Assembly (NCBI RefSeq): GCF_937859915.1
Contig: NZ_CALMAW010000111.1
Location: 1,697 to 42,922 of the forward strand
DNA length: 41,226 nt
DNA from: an uncultured Sphingomonas sp.
GTDB taxonomy: Bacteria > Pseudomonadota > Alphaproteobacteria > Sphingomonadales > Sphingomonadaceae
Direction of reading: 5' to 3'
Below are positions 35,301 through 41,226 of this stretch, piece by piece (within the stretch, counting starts at the first letter, position 1; each line of letters begins with the position of its first letter). The notes under the pieces were generated by a model, which was not told the DNA's origin, did no database searches, and worked only from the letters and a program-made list of their open reading frames with translations. Position numbers and translations under genes: made by a program.

Positions 35301-36749
35301 ATGACGCTTCGCACGCTCTTCATGCAGGGCCCCTCGTTCGACGGCTATGACGGCGGCGCCGGCGCGCGCTACCAGATGAAGCGCGAGGTGAAGAGCTTCT
35401 GGTATCCGACCTGGCTGGCGCAGCCCGCCGCGATGATCGAAGGCTCGCGCCTGATCGACGCGCCCGCGCACGATCAGAGCTGGGACGACATCAAGCATGA
35501 GGTCGACAATCGCGACCTGATCATCCTCCACACCTCGACGCCGAGTTTTCGTCAGGACGTGCAGACCGCCGAGCTGGTCAAGCAGCGCAACCCCACGGCG
35601 CTGGTCGGCATGGTCGGTGCCAAGGTGATGATCGAGGACGAGAAAGCGCTCGCCGCCACCACCGCGCTCGATTTCGTCTGCCGCGAGGAATATGACTTCA
35701 CCTGCGTCGAGCTGGCCGCGGGCCGCCCGCTCGCCGAAATCGACGGCATCACGTATCGCGCCCCCGACGGCACGATCGTGCGCAACCGGGACCGCGCGCA
35801 GATCGAGGACATGGACGTCCTGCCGATGGTCTCACCGATCTACCGGCGCGACCTCGACCTGAACAAATATTATGGCGGCTACCAGCGCCACCCCTATGTC
35901 AGCTTCTACACCGGGCGCGGCTGCAAGAGCCGCTGCACCTTCTGCCTGTGGCCGCAGACGATCAGCGGCCACCGCTATCGGCACCGCACCGTCGGCAAGG
36001 TGATCGAGGAGGTCCAGTACATCCTCAAGGAAATGCCCGAGATCAAGGAGATCTTCTTCGACGACGACACGCTGGCCGATGCGCACGCCTTCGTTGTCGA
36101 ACTGTCGGGCGAGCTCCGGAAGCTCGGCTTCGGCACGCCTGGTTTCCCCGTCACCTGGGGCTGCAACGCCAAGGCCAACGTGCCCCAGCCGGTGCTGAAG
36201 GCGATGAAGGAAGGCGGCTGTCGCGTGCTGCTGGTCGGCTACGAAAGCGGCAACCAGCAGATCCTGCACAACATCAAGAAGGGCCTGCGCGTCGACGTCG
36301 CACGCCAGTTCACCAAGGACGCGCACGCGCTGGGTCTCACGATCCACGGCACCTTCATCCTCGGCCTCCCCGGCGAAACGCTGGAGACGATCGAGGAGAC
36401 GATCAAATATGCGCAGGAGATCAACCCGCACACCATCCAGGTGTCGCTCGCGGCGCCCTATCCGGGCACCTTCCTGTACAAGCAGGCGGTCGAGAATGGC
36501 TGGTTCGACGACAGCAACGACCTGCTCACCGACGACGGTACGCAGATCGCGCAGCTGAGCTACCCGCATCTCCATGCGAGCGTGATCTTCGACAAGGTCG
36601 AGGAATTTTACAAACGCTTCTACTTCCGCCCCCGCAAGATGGGCGCGATGGTAGGCGAGATGGTGCGCGACTGGGACATGATGAAGCGCCGTCTCCGCGA
36701 AGGCGTCGAGTTCTTCTCGTTCCTGCACAATCGCAAGAAGGCGGCGTAA
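35301..36749 (+). CDS. hpnJ: HpnJ, hopanoid B12-binding-type radical SAM enzyme
   Basis: A 482-residue radical SAM protein with an N-terminal cobalamin-binding-like domain (about 1-165: TLFMQGPSFDGYDGG, DLIILHTSTPSFRQDV, ALVGMVGAKVMIED). The [4Fe-4S]/SAM core has C208-KSR-C212-TF-C215 in YTGRGCKSRCTFCLWPQ, EIFFDDDTLADAHAF, LLVGYESGNQQIL and GTFILGLPGETLETIEETI. HpnJ is required for the cyclitol-ether head group (ring contraction of the glucosamine). It begins one base after the hpnI stop, with GGAGATAC inside hpnI as ribosome-binding site. Of normal length; all cluster cysteines present. Confidence 0.95.
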   Translation: MTLRTLFMQGPSFDGYDGGAGARYQMKREVKSFWYPTWLAQPAAMIEGSRLIDAPAHDQSWDDIKHEVDNRDLIILHTSTPSFRQDVQTAELVKQRNPTALVGMVGAKVMIEDEKALAATTALDFVCREEYDFTCVELAAGRPLAEIDGITYRAPDGTIVRNRDRAQIEDMDVLPMVSPIYRRDLDLNKYYGGYQRHPYVSFYTGRGCKSRCTFCLWPQTISGHRYRHRTVGKVIEEVQYILKEMPEIKEIFFDDDTLADAHAFVVELSGELRKLGFGTPGFPVTWGCNAKANVPQPVLKAMKEGGCRVLLVGYESGNQQILHNIKKGLRVDVARQFTKDAHALGLTIHGTFILGLPGETLETIEETIKYAQEINPHTIQVSLAAPYPGTFLYKQAVENGWFDDSNDLLTDDGTQIAQLSYPHLHASVIFDKVEEFYKRFYFRPRKMGAMVGEMVRDWDMMKRRLREGVEFFSFLHNRKKAA

Positions 36750-36760
36750 GCGTGCCAACA

Positions 36761-36783
36761 CCTCCCCGTCGCGGGGAGGCGCG
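36761..36783 (+). promoter_or_regulatory. Hairpin sequestering the hpnK ribosome-binding site
   Basis: Stem CCTCCCC/GGGGAGG (36761-36767 with 36773-36779) with a 5-nt loop. The 3' arm contains the GGAGG that lies 4 bp before the hpnK ATG at 36784. Folding would hide this ribosome-binding site. Confidence 0.65.
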
Positions 36784-37635
36784 ATGTTGATCGTCACCGC
36801 CGATGATTTCGGCGCCTCGATCGCGGTCAATGCGGCGGTCGAGCAGGCGCATACGCACGGCATCCTCACCGCCGCCAGCCTGATGGTCGCGGGCGACGCC
36901 GCCGGCGATGCGGTCGAGCGCGCCAAAAGACTGCCGAGCCTGGGGGTGGGCCTGCATCTCGTGCTCGTCGAGGGGCGCCCGGTGCTGCCCCCCGCGCGCA
37001 TCCCCGATCTGGTCGACGCCACCGGGCAATTCCGCACCAACATGGCGCTCGCCGGCGTAAATTTCTTCTTCCGGCGGGCGGTGCGCGCGCAGCTCGCCGC
37101 CGAGATCGAGGCGCAGTTCGCCGCCTTCCATGCGACCGGACTGCCGCTCGATCACGTCAACGCGCACAAGCATTTCCACCTCCACCCGACGATCGCCGCG
37201 CTGATCCTGACGATCGGCCGCCGCTACGGGCTGGCCGCCGCCCGTGCGCCGGTCGAGCCGGTCGACCTGCTCGCCAGGCTCGAGCCGGTACCGCGCACGC
37301 TCGCCGGTCGCCTTGCGGCGCCCTATGCGCGCGCGGTTGCGCGTCGTTTCCGCGAGGCCGGGCTCGTCGTTCCCGATCGCGTGCTCGGCCTCGCCTGGAG
37401 CGGCCACATGACCCGAGCGCGGGTCGCCGGCCTGATCGCGCACCTGCCCGACGGCGTCACCGAACTCTATTGCCATCCCGCCACCGAGGACGCCTATCCG
37501 GGCTCGGCGCCGGGTTACGCCTATCGCGCCGAACTCGCGGCGCTGACCGATGAATCCATCAAAGACAACATCTTGCAACGCGGTATCCGCTTAGTAAATT
37601 TTGCGGATCTTGGCGCGAAGGAGGTGGCGGCATGA
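36784..37635 (+). CDS. hpnK: HpnK, hopanoid-associated YdjC-like deacetylase
   Basis: A 283-residue YdjC/ChbG-family carbohydrate deacetylase. HpnK removes the acetyl group from GlcNAc-bacteriohopanetetrol to give the glucosamine form. Metal and catalytic residues: DDFG in LIVTADDFGASIAVN, HLVLVEGRPVLP, the HVNAHKHFHLHP motif (metal-binding His), and ELYCHPATED near the C-terminus. The N-terminus AAVEQAHTHGILTAASLMVAGDAA is typical. It follows hpnJ after 34 bp and overlaps the next gene by 4 bp. Its ribosome-binding site is in a hairpin. Confidence 0.94.
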   Translation: MLIVTADDFGASIAVNAAVEQAHTHGILTAASLMVAGDAAGDAVERAKRLPSLGVGLHLVLVEGRPVLPPARIPDLVDATGQFRTNMALAGVNFFFRRAVRAQLAAEIEAQFAAFHATGLPLDHVNAHKHFHLHPTIAALILTIGRRYGLAAARAPVEPVDLLARLEPVPRTLAGRLAAPYARAVARRFREAGLVVPDRVLGLAWSGHMTRARVAGLIAHLPDGVTELYCHPATEDAYPGSAPGYAYRAELAALTDESIKDNILQRGIRLVNFADLGAKEVAA

Positions 37636-38537
37636 GCATGATGGAGAAGATCGAGGCGCCCGCGCCTCCGCCCGGCGAGGCGATCAAGCACGGTAGCGAG
37701 GCGCATCTGCGGCTGTTCTGCCGGATGCTGCTCGACACGCACGATCCCTATCGTCCCGCGCTGATCCAATGGCCCACGCTCGACGAGAAGACCCGCCGGC
37801 GGATCGTGTCGCTGCCGGTATGGGACATGGCGGTCGCCGCCGAGGGCCGCACGGGCCTCTATGTCCGCCTGTTCGGCGAGACCGTCGCCGATCCGCTGCT
37901 CAAGGCCGCGGTCGAGATGGACGCGTTCGAGGAGAGCCGGCACAAGGTCGTGCTGTCCGATCTCGTCGCCGCCTATGACATCGCGCTCGCGCCCGAGCCC
38001 GCGATCCGACGCCCCCGGGACGCCGAATGGGCGTTCATGCGCGCGGGCTATTCGGAATGTATCGACAGTTTCTTCGGATTCGGGCTGTTCAAGCTTGCCA
38101 AGGACACCGGTTTCTTCCCGCCTGCGCTGATCGACACGTTCGAGCCGGTGATGCGCGAGGAGGGGCGGCACATCCTGTTCTTCGTCAACTGGGTCGCCTG
38201 GTGGCGGCGGACGATGCCCTGGTGGCGGCGCCCGCTGTTCGAGGCCAAGGTGATTGCGGTATGGTGCGCGCTCGTCTGGGAGCGGATCGACATGGCCAAG
38301 GGAATGGGCGACAGCAGCAAGGCGCAGGAGAACAACTTCACGCTCAACGGATCCAAGGAACTGGGCGTCGAAGTGACATTCCCGCAGCTCGCCCGCATCT
38401 GCCTCGTCGAGAATGACCGACGGCTCGCGCCTTACGATCAACGGCTGCTGCGCCCGCGCTTCGTGCCCGGGATGATTCGCCTGGCGCTGCGCTTCGCGGG
38501 CAAGCCGCCCCGGTCGACGGAGCCGGTCGCGACATGA
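37632..38537 (+). CDS. Ferritin-like di-iron protein of unknown function in the hopanoid operon
   Basis: A 301-residue protein that I cannot name. It carries a complete ferritin-like di-iron ligand set in the expected order: E71 (AAEGRT), E101-SR-H104 (FEESRHK), E142 (YSECID) and E177-GR-H180 (REEGRHIL), i.e. Glu, ExxH, Glu, ExxH on four predicted helices about 60-190. Around 185-220 is a Trp-rich hydrophobic stretch (NWVAWWRRTMPWWRR, then VIAVWCALVWERID), suggesting membrane contact. No signal peptide, so cytoplasmic or peripheral. Start ATG 37632 overlaps the hpnK stop by 4 bp and its own end overlaps hpnL by 4 bp, so it is made together with them. An oxygenase, oxidase or desaturase acting on hopanoids is a plausible but untested idea. 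Confidence 0.85.
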   Translation: MSMMEKIEAPAPPPGEAIKHGSEAHLRLFCRMLLDTHDPYRPALIQWPTLDEKTRRRIVSLPVWDMAVAAEGRTGLYVRLFGETVADPLLKAAVEMDAFEESRHKVVLSDLVAAYDIALAPEPAIRRPRDAEWAFMRAGYSECIDSFFGFGLFKLAKDTGFFPPALIDTFEPVMREEGRHILFFVNWVAWWRRTMPWWRRPLFEAKVIAVWCALVWERIDMAKGMGDSSKAQENNFTLNGSKELGVEVTFPQLARICLVENDRRLAPYDQRLLRPRFVPGMIRLALRFAGKPPRSTEPVAT

Positions 38538-39511
38538 CCGCCCGCCTGCGCTGGCCGATCGCGCTGGCTACGCTGCTCGGCCTGGGAGCGGCGGTGTGGG
38601 CGATGGGATCGGTGGGATTTTCCGCGCTCGCCGATGCTGCGTTGCACATTGGCGTGGGCGGATTTCTCGCCTTCTGCGCGGCGAGCGTACTCCTCTCCGC
38701 GATCCTCGGCGCGGCCTGGTGGGCCTCGATGCCTGGCGAGCCGCTGCGCCTGCTCCCGCTGTTCGGCTGGGCGCGCATGGTGCGCGAGGGCGCGAACGAC
38801 CTGCTCCCGTTCAGCCAGATCGGCGGGCTCGTCGTCGGTGGCCGCACGCTGACCGCAGCGGGGCTGGCGGCGCCGCGCGTCTATGCCGCGATGGTGGTCG
38901 ATCTCACCACCGAAATGGCCTCGCAGGTCGCGTTCACGCTGTTCGGCGTGGCGACGTTGGGATCGCTGCTCGTCGACGGAGGACGGCATGGCGTCGCCCC
39001 GCTGGCGTGGATCGGGGTCGGCGTGTCGATCGCGGTGACCGCGGCGTTCATCCTGCTCCAGCGGCCGATGCTGCGACTGGCGGGGACGCTCGCCACCAAG
39101 CTGCTGCCCGACAGCGCGCTGTCGATGGACCGACTGCATGCCGAACTCGCCGGAATCTATGCGCGCAAGGGCGCGGTCGCCTTGTCCTTTGCGCTCAATC
39201 TTGCGGGCTGGCTCTATGCCGCAGCCTTGGCCGCGATGGTGCTGGCGATGATCGGATCGCCGATTGCGCTGTGGCGGATCGCCGCGCTCGAGAGCCTCAT
39301 CTTCGCGCTGCGCGGCGCGGCGTTCGTGATCCCCGGGGCGATCGGCGTGCAGGAGGCGGGCTATGTGCTGCTCGGGCCCTTGATCGGGCTCGACCCCGAG
39401 GCCGCCGTCGCGCTGTCGCTGATCAAGCGCGCGCGCGATGTCGCGATCGGGCTGCCCGCGCTGCTGGTCTGGCAGGCACGCGAGCTTGGTATACGGCGCG
39501 TAACCGTTTGA
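38534..39511 (+). CDS. hpnL: HpnL, hopanoid-associated multi-pass membrane protein
   Basis: A 325-residue integral membrane protein of the lysylphosphatidylglycerol-synthase TM/UPF0104-like superfamily, HpnL branch. About seven or eight hydrophobic helices, for example WPIALATLLGLGAAVWAMGSV, VGGFLAFCAASVLLSAILGAAWW, PLAWIGVGVSIAVTAAFILL, FALNLAGWLYAAALAAMVLAMI and the C-terminal DVAIGLPALLVWQARE. The family motif region REGANDLLPFSQIGGLVVGGR and the late FALRGAAFVIPGAIGVQEAGYVLLG are conserved features. No catalytic LPG-synthase domain is present. It lies at the end of the hpnI-J-K-ferritin-like-hpnL operon; a lipid flipping or head-group role is inferred only. Confidence 0.9.
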   Translation: MTARLRWPIALATLLGLGAAVWAMGSVGFSALADAALHIGVGGFLAFCAASVLLSAILGAAWWASMPGEPLRLLPLFGWARMVREGANDLLPFSQIGGLVVGGRTLTAAGLAAPRVYAAMVVDLTTEMASQVAFTLFGVATLGSLLVDGGRHGVAPLAWIGVGVSIAVTAAFILLQRPMLRLAGTLATKLLPDSALSMDRLHAELAGIYARKGAVALSFALNLAGWLYAAALAAMVLAMIGSPIALWRIAALESLIFALRGAAFVIPGAIGVQEAGYVLLGPLIGLDPEAAVALSLIKRARDVAIGLPALLVWQARELGIRRVTV

Positions 39512-39584
39512 TGTTCACCGTCCCGTCATGATTGCGCGATAGGCCGCGGACGCGGTCGGGGGACCGCGCAGGGGGGAAATGATC

Positions 39585-39686
39585 ATGTCGAACGCGCCAC
39601 ATCGGCTGCCGCGCTTGGGCGCACCCAGCTATTCGCGCTTCTGCGCCAGCGTGCTCATCTGGGCGACGCGGCGCTGCCGGGGGTGA
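39585..39686 (+). CDS. Possible 33-residue small protein
   Basis: A short frame (MSNAPHRLPRLGAP...) with an unusually strong purine run AGGGGGGAAA ending 6-8 bp before ATG 39585; an earlier ATG at 39579 is in the same frame. The product is basic, with one short hydrophobic patch (FCASVLIWA). It lies in the 291-bp gap between hpnL and the convergent acyl-CoA dehydrogenase. Nothing is recognised; the good ribosome-binding site is the only support. Confidence 0.3.
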   Translation: MSNAPHRLPRLGAPSYSRFCASVLIWATRRCRG

Positions 39687-39700
39687 AGCCCGCTACCGTC

Positions 39701-39783
39701 CCATTCCGTTCGCGCTGAGCGCAGTCGAAGCGCAGCCACCGCCGCGCGTAGCCTTCGACTGCGCTCAGGCCGAACGGGGATGG
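39701..39783. repeat. Palindromic repeat between hpnL and the acyl-CoA dehydrogenase gene
   Basis: Arms CCATTCCGTTCG...GCGCAGTCGAAG (39701-39730) and CTTCGACTGCGC...CGAACGGGGATGG (39753-39783) are near-perfect inverted copies around 22 bp. It lies between convergent genes and may act as a bidirectional transcript end. A diverged copy is at 26918-26997. Confidence 0.8.
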
Positions 39784-39802
39784 GCGCCCGAACGGCCGTC
39801 AA

Positions 39803-41226
39803 TCAGAACGCCGCCTCGTCGAGCGCCATCAGCGAGCGCTTGCCCGACTTGATCGCGAGGAACATCGCGGTCGCCTGCGGCAGGATGCGGTCGAAGAAGA
39901 AGCCGGCGGTGAGGATCTTGGCCTTGTAGAAGCCCTCGTCGTCGCCCGCGCCTTCGGCCAGCTTGGCATAAGCGATCTTCGACGCCTTGAGGAAGCAATA
40001 GCCGATCCCGACCAACCCCATCAGGCGGAGGTAATCGGTCGCCGCGGCCCCCGCTTCCTCGGGGTCCTTCATGCCCTTCTGCGCGATCGTCGCGGTCGAC
40101 AGCTGGAGCGCGCCGAACGCCTGCTGCATCCCGCCGACATAGGCCTTCAGCGCCTTGTCCTCGACGCCCGCCATCTCCTCGAGCAGGTTCGAGACCGCGT
40201 GGAAGAAGGGGCGCAGGTTGCGGCCCATGTTGGCGGGCAGCTTGCGGCCGACCAAGTCGAGCGCCTGCACCCCGTTGGTGCCCTCGTAGATCATCGCGAT
40301 CCGCGCATCGCGCGCGAACTGCTCGACGCCATGCTCGCGGATATAACCGTGCCCGCCATAGGTCTGGACCGCGAGATTGGCGGCATCGAAGCCGAGATCG
40401 GTGAACAGCGCCTTCACGACAGGCGTCATCAGCGCGACGAAGTCGGTCGCGCGCTGCTTCACCTCGGGGTCGTCGCTATGCTTCTCGGCGTCGAGCGCGC
40501 GCGCGCACCACTGGCCGAGCGCACGGCAGCCCTCGGCATAGGCGCGCATCGTCATCAGCATGCGGCGCACGTCGGGGTGGACGATGATCGGGTCGGCGGC
40601 GAGATCGGGCCGCTTGGCGCCCGACAGCGAGCGCCCCTGCAGCCGCTCCTTCGCATAGGCGACCGCCGACTGATAGGCGATCTCGTTGATCCCGAGCCCC
40701 TGGACGCCGACCGAGACGCGCTCGGTGTTCATCATCGTGAACATCGCGGCCATGCCCTTGTGCGGCTGGCCGACCAGCCAGCCGGTGGCGTCGTCGAAAT
40801 TGATCTGGCAGGTCGCCGAGGCCTTGAGCCCCATTTTGTGCTCGATGCCCGCGACCGAGACGCCATTGCGCGCGCCGACGCTGCCGTCGTCATGGGGCAG
40901 GAATTTGGGGACGAGGAACAGGCTAATGCCCTTCACCCCCGCCGGCGCATCGGCGATCCGCGCGAGCACGAGGTGGACGACATTGTCGGTGAGGTCATGG
41001 TCGCCGGCGGAGATGAAGATCTTCGAGCCGGTGAGCTTGAAGCTGCCGTCGGCCTGCGGATCGGCCTTAGTGCGCAGCAGCCCGAGATCGGTGCCGCAAT
41101 GCGATTCGGTGAGGCACATCGTCCCCGACCATTCGCCCGACGCCATCTTGGGCAGATAGGCCTGCTTCAGCTCGTCCTAGGCATGACCCTCGATCGCGGT
41201 GGTCGCGCCGTGGGTGAGGCCGGGAT
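39803..41226 (-). pseudogene. Acyl-CoA dehydrogenase, interrupted by an in-frame TAG and cut by the window end
   Basis: Large acyl-CoA dehydrogenase (FadE-like, family with an extra C-terminal domain). The frame from 41146 down to 39803 encodes MASGEWSGTMCLTESHCGTDLG (FAD/substrate region), GSKIFISAGDHDLTDNVVHLVLARI, NDERVS-type NTERVSVGVQGLGINEIAYQSA, QTYGGHGYIREHGVEQFARDARIAMIYEGTNGVQALDL, and the acyl-CoA dehydrogenase C-terminal domain to the end. Upstream in the same frame, 41226-41180 reads PGLTHGATTAIEGHA, then TAG at 41177-41179, then DELKQAYLPK. Relatives read HASDELK or similar here, so one base change (TCG to TAG) explains it. Either a recent nonsense mutation or a sequence error. 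The N-terminal half lies outside the window. Confidence 0.85.

Overview
The window is GC-rich chromosomal DNA with tightly packed genes. It looks like a sphingomonad (Alphaproteobacteria, Sphingomonadales) or close relative. The evidence is a circularly permuted two-piece tmRNA gene, an NDUFS4-type complex I accessory subunit, an almost complete hopanoid (hpn) gene set with hpnI/J/K/L/M/N, and dispersed palindromic repeats of the kind common in these genomes. The assignment is an inference from gene content; no species is named.

Layout. (1) 1-7050: translation and RNA-metabolism genes infB(3' end)-rbfA-truB-rpsO-pnp. A VapB/VapC toxin-antitoxin pair, thymidine kinase and a GNAT acetyltransferase sit between rbfA and truB. 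(2) 7119-11598: a small lipoprotein, ssrA (tmRNA, minus strand), mscL, a LemA-TPM-TPM-NUDIX operon and an ETC complex I subunit. (3) 11691-15772: HrpB helicase, a long-chain polyprenyl diphosphate synthase and a chorismate mutase. (4) 15769-20225: a phosphorelay cassette. On the minus strand it has a LuxR-type regulator, a CHASE3/PAS hybrid kinase with two receiver domains, and a single-domain receiver, joined by 4-bp overlaps. A divergent REC-Hpt protein lies beside it. (5) 20334-39511: the hopanoid superlocus. (6) 39803-41226: an acyl-CoA dehydrogenase interrupted by an in-frame TAG.

How the hopanoid genes work together (family knowledge). IspH, with the nearby prenyl synthase, belongs to isoprenoid supply. 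HpnD, HpnC and HpnE convert two farnesyl diphosphates through presqualene diphosphate and hydroxysqualene to squalene. Shc (HpnF) cyclises squalene to hopene/hopanol. HpnH (radical SAM) adds adenosine and HpnG removes adenine. HpnI, HpnK and HpnJ build the GlcNAc, glucosamine and cyclitol-ether head groups of bacteriohopanetetrol. HpnN (RND), HpnM (MlaC-like) and HpnL (multi-pass membrane protein) are linked to transport or envelope functions. HpnA (epimerase-like) and HpnB (glycosyltransferase-like) have less certain roles. The genes form a minus-strand overlapping operon hpnA-B-C-D-E-shc followed by hpnG, plus strand units DUF2141-hpnN, ispH-hpnH and hpnI-J-K-(ferritin-like)-hpnL, and a lone minus-strand hpnM.

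Most interesting points: an uncharacterised protein with a complete six-residue ferritin-type di-iron signature translationally coupled between hpnK and hpnL; palindromic repeat elements inserted in frame in two essential or pathway proteins (TruB and HpnI); the two-piece tmRNA with its tag and a good promoter; hpnG and hpnH overlapping tail to tail by 81 bp; the hpnK ribosome-binding site buried in a hairpin; and inverted repeats that look like operators upstream of vapBC and of the REC-Hpt gene.
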